A DNA stretch of 64,000 nucleotides from Liquidambar formosana. Lineage: Eukaryota; Streptophyta; Magnoliopsida; Saxifragales; Altingiaceae. The stretch spans positions 36,190,536 to 36,254,535 of the forward strand of contig CM077823.1 in the NCBI GenBank assembly GCA_039720395.1, written 5' to 3'. Of this stretch, positions 1 to 9,678 are shown piece by piece. The notes beneath the pieces were generated by a model, which saw nothing but the letters and a program-made list of their open reading frames with translations, searched no databases and was not told the origin of the DNA. The first letter of the stretch is position 1; each line of letters opens with the position of its first letter. A program made the position numbers and the translations under genes.

Positions 1-296
1 ATGGTTGTTGGGGTATTTCTTGACAGAATTGCTGCCAACAAAAACAGAGATTGAGAGGGCATATTGGATAGAGCCATGAACACAATTTGCAGGTACGAGC
101 TGATGAAGATGACGATTTGAACTTTTAACCGGGAAGGAAGAGAGAGTAAGAAAGAAGTGAACGTGTGATGATATTCAGATTTTGAGCAATGTACGAGAGA
201 CTAGTGTCAGCAAGCGGCCTATTAGCTCAGTTGGTTAGAGCGTCGTGCTAATAACGCGAAGGTCGCAGGTTCGAGACCTGCATGGGCCACCCTACT

Positions 297-327
<31 letters not shown>

Positions 328-2208
328 ATTTTTGGGGGAAAATCTCTATTCTCAAATCTCGAAATTATGATGATGTTAGATTGTGTTTCTTTTTTTTTCT
401 TTGGAAAATCTGTATTCTCAAAATTATGAAAATATTGGTTGATAATGTAAACTGTAAAGCAACAAGCAGCGTGGTGGGCGATGGTTGGTGGTGGTGATAG
501 CGATAGTGGTGTCGTAAGCTCTCACAATTAAATTTTTATAACAGAATTTCACAAATCCTACCTATAGAGACTTTTTTTCCCCAGGTTTTAGGGGCCTTTG
601 GGCTACACAATGAGGATGGCTCATCCCCTTTCCTATAACTTCTTTCACCTTACACGCATTGTAAAGAAATTGAAATCACAACTCTAAACTCTAAACTCTA
701 AATTGAAATTCCATCTTGAATTATAAAAATTCGGGTCAAATTACTAAACTAAAAATTTATTTCTTCAAATTTCGAAATTCCATTTTAAAAACACATATGA
801 CCCTGGTAACCCTTCTATGTCATGGCTACATTGAGTGGAATCCTCGATTCAACTAGTCCACATCCAGATAAATCCCTATGGGGAAAATTCTCTTCTATTT
901 ACATTATTGAAACCTCTCTCCTGTCTCCACACCTCGTTTCTCTCAACACTTACCAACAAATATATAGAAATGACTTGTTCTTATGAACAAGTCATGGTCC
1001 ATAGGGCACGAAAAGTTGATGGTTCATCCGGCCCATTGGAGGCCTGTTAGGGCCAGAAACGTATGGACCGACTCTATTCTATTTTTGTAGTCTGTTTCTT
1101 GCATTGGTACGCCAAAAAAAATTTGAATCCGACTGCCCAAAACATCTTTTGAAAAAAAAAAAAAAGGGGGAAAGAAAGAAATAAATATTTTGAAGTCATA
1201 TGAGAGAAAAGATAGAAATGGTTTTTGCCTTTTTGGTACGTTTTTTAATATCCAAGTGGACATAAAACAAAATCTAGTTTTGGTTCTTCTTTTTGGGTTA
1301 TTATGAAAATCTTATTCTTATTTTTGAATTAGACGAAGATCTTTTAAATTTTAACACTTGGAAGCATATGAAACCCACCAAAAGAAAAAACTTAAAAAAT
1401 GATTGAGAGGGACATTCTCATAAAAAATTTCATAATCATTCAATAAATTAGATAACAAAGGTTGTTGGATAATATTCTTGTCAACCGCACCCATGCACTA
1501 ATAAAGAGTCCAATTTGATGGTAATCCTCTATGGGTCTATCAAACAATTGGACTATGTCAACATCAAAAAAAATAAAATAATAATAATAATAATATAATT
1601 GTTATGATACTAGATTTATGCTTCTAATACTATATAAAATACACTATAATTGTTTAATTTTCGTTTGGATGACCAAATGGACCCTAAATGAGTAAAGTTA
1701 TTTGATCGAATTGGTTTTTAGAATATCGAATTAATACATTCAATGGAACACACTATTGATTTGACTTCAAACATTTCTCACAATTGATGGATCGATCACA
1801 CAAAAGAGGCATGATAAGAGGTAGGATCATATCTATGTACATGCATTACATAAAACAATGAAAATTTGAGGGACATGCATTGGGACAACTTTTGAAACAG
1901 TATTTTTTTTCCTTTGCCACCCTTCTCATGATCATGGTACTCGTTGGAATATAAATTTTTATTTAAAATTAAAAAAAAAAAAATCCCATAAATCACTTCC
2001 ATGCAATCCATTTCAAAAAAGAGGCACGTCAAATGAGAAAAATGTGATGTATCAAATCATACCTGAACATCTCCCATGGAGATTCCAGTCCGGCCGGCAA
2101 CTCAAGGAGACCATCTTTGGCATAAATGCACCTATAAACAGGACCCGCCGACGGCATTTTGTCCGTCGCCGGCCTTGATTCTTCCACCTTCACCGTATAA
2201 GCCGACAT
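1..2208 (-). CDS. LACS2: Long-chain acyl-CoA synthetase, LACS2-like (5' part, cut by window edge)
   Basis: LACS enzymes activate long-chain fatty acids to acyl-CoA with ATP; LACS2 of Arabidopsis serves cutin synthesis. Exon 1 coding is 2063-2208 (48 codons plus AG) and ends at a consensus donor (CAG/GTATGA). Exon 2 starts at 31 after a GGCAG acceptor and runs off the window. The split codon AG/C gives Ser, so the join reads PWEMF-S-NSVKKYPNNH. From memory this matches the LACS N-terminus: PSAGPVYR, YAKDGLL, SPW.FF, then S..VKKYPN. RPAT, PSAGPVYRC and YAKDGLL fit LACS2 better than LACS1 or LACS4. The start is the Met of MSAYTVKVEE at 2208; an in-frame upstream extension is not family-like. The AMP-binding motifs lie outside the window. 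Intron 1 (32-2062) is about 2 kb and holds a tRNA gene on the other strand. Confidence 0.85.
216..289 (+). tRNA. tRNA-Ile (anticodon AAT)
   Basis: The 74-nt cloverleaf is perfect. The acceptor stem is GGCCTAT/ATGGGCC (one T-G pair), the D stem GCTC/GAGC, the anticodon stem TCGTG/CGCGA, the loop CTAATAA with anticodon AAT at 250-252, and the T stem GCAGG/CCTGC around TTCGAGA. The A box (TAGCTCAGTTGG) and B box (GGTTCGAGACC) are intact. CAA at 211-213 fits the plant upstream tRNA motif. A T-run from 296 can serve as the Pol III terminator. No intron. The gene lies inside intron 1 of the LACS2-like gene, on the opposite strand. Confidence 0.97.
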
Positions 2209-2473
2209 TCTAACCTGAATGTGAGAATGAGCTAGTACGTTTGTAAGAATTGTGGGTGGTGATGGATCACCAGGGGATCGATGTTCTTGTGTGTTGAAGT
2301 TTGTGATAAGCTTTGCCAAATTTAACCACACACTGAGGAGAGAGAGAGAGTAGGAAGAGTTGGTTGAGCTGCAGCAATAAATTCAAGATGGATTACTTGA
2401 GGAAAGAAGATATATATCTCAGCGTTTATGGAGGCGTTTATGATGTCTGTTTAGGTAGGACAACTTGCTGCAC

Positions 2474-2480
2474 ATTTATA
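2474..2480 (-). promoter_or_regulatory. Candidate TATA box of the LACS2-like gene
   Basis: The minus strand reads CACTATAAATGTG here, about 265 bases upstream of the LACS2-like start codon. That implies a 5'UTR of roughly 230 bases. A second AT-rich option (GATATATATC, about 2408-2419) lies closer. Position is inferred from sequence only. Confidence 0.35.
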
Positions 2481-2519
2481 GTGGTAGATGACAGTTTGAT
2501 GGATGCCCTCTTGGAATTG

Positions 2520-2558
2520 CCTCTAATTACTATATATATATATATATATATATATATG

Positions 2559-2583
<25 letters not shown>
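2520..2583. repeat. Compound microsatellite (AT)n-(GA)n
   Basis: A run of TA dinucleotides is followed directly by a run of GA dinucleotides, about 300 bases upstream of the LACS2-like start codon. It keeps a plus-strand reading frame open by chance. Confidence 0.95.
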
Positions 2584-2592
<9 letters not shown>

Positions 2593-2745
2593 AGGGATTG
2601 GATTTTCAAGATGGATCAACCGACCAAGACTTTTGCTCCATGGCTGTCTAAGGAAAATGTCCAGCTATATTAATTCAGATCCCTCGTGGACCACCGGGTA
2701 TTTTTATTAGGATGAGTTTATCTTTTCTAGACTTTTGTTTCGTGT

Positions 2746-3348
2746 TAGGGATGGCAACGAGACGGGTTTGGGATGGGACCCTTATCCTAATCCCGACCTT
2801 ATAAAAAATTTTTAAACTTATTCCACGCCTAAACCCTATACAGGATGGGACGCCCCTATCCCAATCCTGATCCTATTAAAAATCCCTAAACCCATTCCCC
2901 ACCCAAACCTTACACAAAATGGGACCTCCCTATCCTAACCCCAACCCTATAAAAAATCCTTAAACCCATTCCCTAAACCCATTCCCTGCCCAAACCTTAC
3001 ACAGGATGGGATCTCCCTATCTCAACCCCGACCCTATAAAAAATCCCTAAACTCATTTTCTGTCCAAACCCTACATGGGTCTGGCATTAATTTTTCATTT
3101 AACTACCAACATATGACAATTCAATGAATACACTTATTTAAATATGCTTAAATAGTGAATACTTGAGAGGTTTACATCCTCTTACAGAGATTAACATTTT
3201 TTGATCTCAATCAAAATAAAAAATAAAAAACTGAGATAAAGGAACTAATAGCACAAGAACCTAATGAGTAAAAAGAAGAAGGAAAAAAAAAACACTTATA
3301 TGAAATGATGAAAGACTAGTTTGGTAAACATAACATATAAATAAATAA

Positions 3349-3379
<31 letters not shown>

Positions 3380-3550
3380 CGGGGGAGGGCTATACGCTGA
3401 AGTCTGAACCCTAGTCTACCCCGAAACCCGATCGGGATTTAAAAAAAAATATCAAACCCGCCCCTATTTCATTTAAAATCATACCAAACCCGTCCCAATA
3501 AGGTGGGATGGGCTCGGAAACCCGATTGGAATGACCCATTGCCATCCCTA
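2746..3550. mobile_element. Non-autonomous hAT-type element with internal minisatellite
   Basis: The ends are perfect 12-bp inverted repeats, TAGGGATGGCAA at 2746-2757 and TTGCCATCCCTA at 3539-3550. The flanks carry an exact 8-bp target duplication, TTTCGTGT (2738-2745 and 3551-3558). The 8-bp duplication and (T/C)AGGG termini are hallmarks of hAT transposons. At 805 bp with no transposase frame it is non-autonomous. Inside are about four units of a roughly 74-bp G/C-biased tandem repeat and, near the right end, a TA microsatellite (3349-3370). Confidence 0.88.
2798..3090. repeat. About 74-bp tandem repeat inside the hAT element
   Basis: Four units begin with CCTATAAAAAAT or a close variant at about 2798, 2872, 2946 and 3033. 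Each carries an AAACCCATTCC segment and a GATGGGA..CCCTATC segment. The third interval is 87 rather than 74 because CCCTAAACCCATT is doubled. Confidence 0.85.
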
Positions 3551-3558
3551 TTTCGTGT

Positions 3559-4491
3559 CCTTATAAATAATGGACCCGCCCGAAATTTTTGGTGATCGAG
3601 TGATTGTAATCAAATTGATAACCAAAAAAGAACCCATAACTACAAATCCATAATCCTAATCTTTCTCTTTACTGGTGTAATTTTTCGTCTGTAGAATAAC
3701 AAGCTAGAGGGCCCTCATTGATTTGGCTGTTATGGAACTGGAACTACAATGGTGCAATAGGGATACAATTTTTAGTACAGCTCATTTGTAATCTTTTCAT
3801 TAGCCGTCCGTAATTCCGGTCTATGCTTGGCCGGTAGCGTGTTTTTAAAACTAAACTCGAAATTTTTGAACGGTATTAGTGATAAATTGGCGATAATAGC
3901 TTCTTACACGCACGCGTCTTAGTAGATGTCCCTCAAAGTGCAGCCATTTGGCTGCGCAGCAAGGCACCGTACAATTATCAATCTGAGATTATATTGTTTA
4001 AGTTTTAAATTAGTGGCCAAAACACGCATTAGACCGAGCCTTGGATAAGAGAATAAGAAAAAAAAAAGATTGCTTTAAAAAGAATATAATGCTGTCATAT
4101 TAAAATAATACTCTGGACATGGATTTTTGATTAGGGATTATATTATTAAACGCGATAATGATTGTCATTGTTACTGCTATAATTAATTTATTGTACCATC
4201 AGAGTAGCAAATTTGGGGTGTTTTTATTTGTTGGATATATTTGACTTGCAAATGAGGCCATGCAGCAAGTGCATGCGACCCATTAACAAGTTTCCATTTT
4301 CTTGATAAGCTACTGGTTTATCGGTAATACTTACGTCTTAAGAAGCAGTAGATTCGGTGTTAGGTTTTTCTTCTGTTCTCGAGACTAGTCACCGGTTAGA
4401 TTTATCTTAAGTGTTAATTGAAATGAAGTGACCAATAACCTTACTTAGAGGATTATTAATTCAACCCAAACAAAGATACGGATACCTTGTA

Positions 4492-4525
<34 letters not shown>

Positions 4526-5652
4526 CATTAGGTAGTGGGCAAGGTTGAATGGGTTTTTCCTTGAGTCTTGGATTGGGGCAGGTTATGAGCCACATAACCA
4601 ACTCCATTAGTCCCCATTCGGCCGTCCTTGCACCCTAATACCCTGGATCACACTCATATTACTTTAGTCTTATTTCTAATGTAATGACAAAATCCAACAT
4701 AAAGCAAAGATATTTCCAATATGTTTTTTAAAAATTTTATTTTTTTGTTTCTTTTTGGGACAAAGGAGAGAAAGGACAAGGATCAAGAATCATTCAAAGC
4801 AAATTTTCAGCAGTTAGCTTGATGTTTTTAATTATGAAGTTAAGAAAGACCCTTTCCTTTTCATAGATGAAACAAGTAATGGGCCCTTTCTTCTCTTTTT
4901 TATTTTGGGTGCAAGATAGGCCAATCCTATATGGACTCATTCAAGGGTTGGGAATTATATTGAAAAATGCTAATGATCCCTATGATAGAATATATATCAA
5001 GGGCTTTCAATATTTATGGTTTTTCCTTCTTGTCAGCACTAATTGATTCGAAATAGGATTATCCAAGGTATTAGTGACCTACAAAGCGTCGTTTCGAAAG
5101 GGACTATAAAACCAATAATTGGTGGCATATTACTTGTCCAAAGAGGAAGCATTGAGCTCCTTGAGCTCTCAATGCTACAAGCAAAAAATTAAAAATAAAA
5201 TTAAAAATATGGGCTCTCAATGCTTTTGTGGGATTTTTGAATCATGTTCCTTCTCCAATCTTGGTTTTTTTTTTTTTTTTTTTTTCTTCTAAAACTACTT
5301 TTGTCGAGATTTTTCCATCAAGCAAATGAAACCCCAAATGTGGTTAGTATGAAGATCAATTTGGCATTTGAGCTTTGGAAATGCATTATTTATTGACAAC
5401 AAAAGTTAAAAACAAAAACAAAAAAAATCACATCACAACCCAAGAAAAAAAAGGACTGCAAGAGAAAAGAGGTAAAAAGAATTAGATTATGCTTCTTTTG
5501 TCGCATAATTAATTAGGTTGGTCTCGGATTAATTTTATTGTATGATGACGCATGATAATCTAACAATAGTCTATATATAAATATTTATATATATTTATTA
5601 TAAATCAGCCCAATTGAGCACCACACGCATACTTCACCTCCAATATCAACTT
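3559..5652. other. Intergenic, no gene seen
   Basis: AT-rich sequence with stops in all frames. It holds a poly(A) run at about 4495-4523 and a poly(T) run at about 5263-5285. No conserved coding segment or structured RNA was recognised. Confidence 0.6.
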
Positions 5653-6049
5653 GGGAACGGCTATTGCAAACCCCCATTTTTATAACCCCACCCCTTTCTT
5701 TTCAGTTTTTAAGATTTTATGAAAAATATAAAAGGTTTTTGCAAAAACCGGTTGATTGGTCCACTAAAAACATCATTTTGAACAACTTTGCAGAAGAAAG
5801 TTTTTTCAAAATCTATCGTTTAGGTAGACTTTTTGGCAAAAAATGAAATAAATGCTATAAATGGCTAAAAAGTATATTTAAACAATAGATTTAGGAAAAA
5901 CTTTCTTCTACAAAGTTGTTCAAAATGATATTTTTTATTGGGCATCATGGCCGGTTTTCATAAAAACCTCTTTTATTTTGCATAAAACCTTAAAAACCTA
6001 AAGGATGGGAGGTGGGGTGATAAGAATGGGGGTTGCAATAGTCATTCCC
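5653..6049. mobile_element. Mutator-like MITE, copy 1 (9-bp target duplication)
   Basis: The 397-bp element is bounded by the exact 9-bp direct repeat TATCAACTT (5644-5652 and 6050-6058). Its terminal inverted repeats begin GGGAACGGCTATTGCAA on the left and, read from the right, GGGAATGACTATTGCAA. The interior is a long imperfect palindrome around AACAACTTTG..GAAGAAAGTTTTTTC, so each half mirrors the other. A 9-bp duplication is typical of Mutator-like elements. No coding capacity. Relatives lie near 39.4, 40.4, 52.8 and 63.4 kb. Confidence 0.88.
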
Positions 6050-6058
6050 TATCAACTT

Positions 6059-7230
6059 AAGCTAAACCAAGCATATGTCCCATCTGGGCCCAAACTCAAC
6101 TTCTAGGCATCAAACAGTGGCAAAATTGACCCAACCCAACCTAGACAGTGGGTCAAAACTTTGTGTTGGAATGGGCTAAACTCGGACTGGCCCAACCTAA
6201 TGTGCAGCCTCATAGGTTTATAGGAGTACAGACTACATATTCATCTTAAAATGTATTTAATTTGAGCCGCACTAGTTAAAGTTGATGAAAAATCCATTAA
6301 AAAATTATTAGATGGGAGACAGTGTCAAACCACGAGACATATTTTCAGTGAAATTTTGTACATGAGAGTTTCAAAGATTTTTCTATCTAATGGTGAGACA
6401 AATTTCTTTGAGTTTATCTAAGATATATTCTCCTAGATAAGGGGAAGGGCCAATGCATAATCCCCTAAAATAAGAGGAAGGGTGGGGGGAGCTCACCCAC
6501 AAGAAAGCACTCATACTAACATTTCTCATTGTTTAATGCAAAACTAAGAAATGACTTGAGTAACTGACCAAACAGCACTTGCTGCACATGGCCTACTAGT
6601 TGTGTCATGTGTGCTTCACAAGGGCTTTGTCCCTTCAATTATCTCAACAAATTGAAGAGAAGACAGAGACAGATAGAAGGAAACTGGCCAAAATCAAAAA
6701 CCAACAAGTGACCATAAAATCTCTGATGACAAAACCATCCATTTCCCACTTTTGCTATCAAAAAGTAGGAGGGAAGTCCAGCTCGTCGCGTTCATGACAT
6801 CCCCAGCCAAACTCCCTCCACCATACACTCTCCACATACATACATACATCCATAAGGTTCCGTCATCCCATCCACAGAATCCGAACAATCTATGATCCGC
6901 ATGGATTTTATGCATCAACGCGTGATTATTACGGATGACTTAAATCACTAGGCAACATGGCATAAGTGATCCAAACCATATGTCACAGTTTAACATGCAT
7001 GCACAGCACGTGACACAACGCGTGTGTGATGTTCACTCGCACATGCTAATCACACATAACACTTAAAATGACTCCAATCATATATATATATACACACATA
7101 CAAAAATGTTAGGCAAATCGGTTTGTATTGGTCACGTGCGGCACGTGATTCTAACAAATGGTCTGACCAATGTTGTGTACGCACACTGCGCAGCACATGA
7201 TCATAACTCAATAATATATAGAAACAGAGT

Positions 7231-7233
<3 letters not shown>
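6059..7233. other. Intergenic between MITE copy 1 and the ATL gene
   Basis: No convincing coding segment was seen. The last few hundred bases probably include the 3' flank of the ATL65-like gene, which ends at 7486 on the minus strand. A (GA)n run occupies about 7234-7262. Confidence 0.5.

Positions 7234-7262
<29 letters not shown>
7234..7262. repeat. (GA)n microsatellite
   Basis: About 14 GA dinucleotides in the 3' flank of the ATL65-like gene. Confidence 0.95.
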
Positions 7263-7264
<2 letters not shown>

Positions 7265-7485
7265 TGATCCGTCTAAGGCTCTCTCTCGTCAATTTTTTCA
7301 TTAAATGCCCTTCCCACTGTCAATTAATGACCGCTACAAATGGCAGTGCAACCTCATTAACTCTCGCATGCGACCCTCCATTAAAGCACCCGACCCCATC
7401 GTCCGTCACCGCCACTCCGCTCCCCGCGGCCAATCTCCGATCATCACTCATCCACTCCTCCATGATCTATTTCCCACTTCTTTAA

Positions 7486-8730
7486 TTATCGTCTGTTGAA
7501 TCTCTCCGGTGACAGCAGCGCCTCCGGATCACCGCACCTCAGCCGGCTCGACGAGAAAGCCGCTGCAGCTGATGCCGTTGACGCAGCCGCCGACATCGAC
7601 GACCTCATGAACATTGGGCTAGTCAACGATTTAGTCCTCCTCGATGACCCGCCGCCGGAGAATCTGACGCTGGATTCCGATAACGGATAGAAACCTCTCC
7701 GGCGGAAGAACGGTGACTTCATTCCTCTGTAGGATCGGAATGAGAAAACTCTAGACTTCGTCAAGGACCCGAACGGTGACGGTCGTTTGCTCCAGAAGCT
7801 TCCTCTTCGGTACCGCCAGGGAGACGCCGTCGCCGGCTCCATCACCATCCGCTCCGATGGGAAATTCCGCTCGAAGCCGAACGAGTATGATCGCTTAAGT
7901 AAGAAATCACGACCGTTGAATCGATCCTCTGATTGATTAATCCTCCTCGGCGACGGCTCTTCCGGTACAATCTCCGTAACCGTAGTGTCAAATTCCGGCG
8001 CGGCTTCTCTCAGCGGTTCGAGGAGGATGCTCTCCAATATCCCGTCGTCGAGGCTCGGTCTGATCCTCGCGGCCATTAACGGAATAAACGGAGATTCCGG
8101 CCGGAATACTCCGGCTCGGCACAAAGGACAGTTCGCGTGAGTCCTGAGCCATATATCGATACAATCAACATGAAATGCGTGCGAACACACAGGAAGCGTA
8201 CGGACGTAATCGTTCTCTTCGAACTCGAGCAGGCAAACGGCGCAGTCTCGGCTCTCTCCGATCAATCCGTTCTTGTTGATCGGTTTCTTTGTAGTGTAAA
8301 CGGAGAGAGGAATGGTTTTGATGACGGCCTCGTCGAGCCCGTAGGGGGAGAAGACGCGGAATCCGTCGGACTGTTCGAAGGCTGAGCTATAAGTAGGTGA
8401 CTCGATGTCGCCGGCGGATGAAGGGATAAAGGAGCGGCGGCGTCGTCGACGGTGGCGGTAGCGGCGGAGGCGGTGGAGGAAGGGTTTAAGCAGGTGGCGG
8501 GAGATGAAGCGGGAGTAAGTGATTATGAGGAAAGCGGTGGCTACGACGACCACCATGGCGATTAATGGAGGGCTGAAATCAACAGGGAGTTTGGACGGTG
8601 ATTGGTGGAGTGGTGGTGGTGTTATGGTGGTGGTGAAGGAGGTGGAGGTGGAGGTGGAGGTGGAGGAGGATGGGGATGGGGATGGGCCCCATGGCTGGTA
8701 ATCCGGTGAGTTGGCAGGGACCATGGCCAT
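7486..8730 (-). CDS. ATL65: RING-H2 finger E3 ubiquitin ligase, ATL65-like
   Basis: The 414-residue protein is encoded by one exon, as is usual for ATL genes. Domains in order are a Ser/Thr/Pro-rich N-terminus, a transmembrane helix (about 55-77), an Arg-rich stretch (about 88-99), the ATL-specific GLD motif (131-133), and a RING-H2 finger. The zinc ligands are Cys163, Cys166, Cys182, His184, His187, Cys190, Cys201 and Cys204, with Pro180 and Trp194 also in the ATL pattern. The family transfers ubiquitin from E2 enzymes at membranes. The long basic C-terminal tail, with SFGFER, ASPWRYRR, SPFGSL and RCGDPEALLSPER, recalls Arabidopsis ATL65, so that name is from memory. The start is the first Met (MAMVP); the third codon is also Met. 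No frame damage. Confidence 0.9.
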   Translation of the reverse strand: MAMVPANSPDYQPWGPSPSPSSSTSTSTSTSFTTTITPPPLHQSPSKLPVDFSPPLIAMVVVVATAFLIITYSRFISRHLLKPFLHRLRRYRHRRRRRRSFIPSSAGDIESPTYSSAFEQSDGFRVFSPYGLDEAVIKTIPLSVYTTKKPINKNGLIGESRDCAVCLLEFEENDYVRTLPVCSHAFHVDCIDIWLRTHANCPLCRAGVFRPESPFIPLMAARIRPSLDDGILESILLEPLREAAPEFDTTVTEIVPEEPSPRRINQSEDRFNGRDFLLKRSYSFGFERNFPSERMVMEPATASPWRYRRGSFWSKRPSPFGSLTKSRVFSFRSYRGMKSPFFRRRGFYPLSESSVRFSGGGSSRRTKSLTSPMFMRSSMSAAASTASAAAAFSSSRLRCGDPEALLSPERFNRR

Positions 8731-9478
8731 GATCAGGGGTGTGGGGTTTTGGTGAGTGGTGGTGGTGCTGTGAATGGCGGTGGTGGTGTGGCGGTGGTTT
8801 TGGGGAGCCTTTGAAGGGGTTTAATGGTATTGGAGTTGACTGTGGTGTTTGAGTGTTTTAACAATTTGTCGACGGAATGAAGTGGGGACGACACGTCAAC
8901 ACTGGTTAATTTAATGCCCGAATGAGGTTGGGATTCAGTGTGGAAATGACCACATGGCTCTGTCCAGGAAAGGTATTTGTTGTGTTGCCACGTAGCTAAA
9001 TGGCTGGCATGTTTTTTGCATGGGGATGACGGGATTAATTGGGATTTTAGAGCCAGCTGTTTTTCAAAGCTGGAGCTTTATTTTTAATGACGTGGTGGAT
9101 TTTTGTTGGGTGGTTGGGTTGTAGAGGTCGTTGAGGATTCGACCTGCTCGTGTGTGATTCCTATTCATGCTAGGCTGCGTAATGCGTTTGCATGTAGTGT
9201 CATCCACAGTGACATATTTCTTGGGGAAACATTTAAAATATATATATATAAAATTAAGTTGAGATTGCAATGAGAATAATGTGAGATATAGTGAATTTAG
9301 TGATATACCTAACAAGAAAGACGTTAAACATATGCTTGCACGCATAATTCATTGTAATAAAAATTTTCATTAAAATGAAAGAAAATCAAATTTTAATTAG
9401 TACGTGTAACTAAATCATATGATATTTGACGATAATTGATGGTACGTGGATCCCCGTAAGATCTCCAACCCAGTAGCT
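8731..9478. other. 5' flank and promoter region of the ATL65-like gene
   Basis: The first 100 bases are GGT/GTG-rich and probably 5'UTR. Beyond that the sequence is AT-rich and non-coding. No distinct promoter motif was assigned with confidence. Confidence 0.4.
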
Positions 9479-9490
9479 AAGGCACACAAC

Positions 9491-9666
9491 TTATGCAGAT
9501 TTCATTGCTAACTGGAGCCACAACTACCCTGGGACTGTCCTCCTTGAAGATCCTCCGAATGGCTTGGCGAACCTCTTTTTTAATGATGTAGTTGGTTTAT
9601 CTGTTATCAGGCTGTAGCTTTCTTTGCTTTTCTTTCCTTAGTACCAAAAAAAAAAAAAAAAAAAAA
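9491..9666 (+). mobile_element. 5'-truncated LINE-type retroposon with poly(A)
   Basis: A short insert ends in CTTTCCTTAGTACC followed by about 20 A residues, and is flanked by the 12-bp direct repeat AAGGCACACAAC (9479-9490 and 9667-9678). A poly(A) tail with a target duplication and a missing 5' end indicates insertion by target-primed reverse transcription. It is too short to type the reverse transcriptase. Confidence 0.75.
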
Positions 9667-9678
9667 AAGGCACACAAC

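Noticed and set aside
1..77. Minus-strand open frame starting at 77 (MALSNMPSQ...) as the 5' end of a separate gene
   Set aside because: The same strand contains a GGCAG acceptor at 32-33 followed by codons matching LACS2 exon 2 (NSVKKYPNN), in phase with exon 1 at 2063-2208. The upstream part is intron.
2364..2651. Plus-strand open frame through the AT/GA microsatellite
   Set aside because: About a third of it is dinucleotide repeat, it lies in the promoter of the LACS2-like gene, and it has no family resemblance.
7496..8701. Plus-strand open frames over the ATL gene
   Set aside because: They are antisense shadows of the GC-rich RING-H2 coding region, which has clear domain structure on the minus strand.
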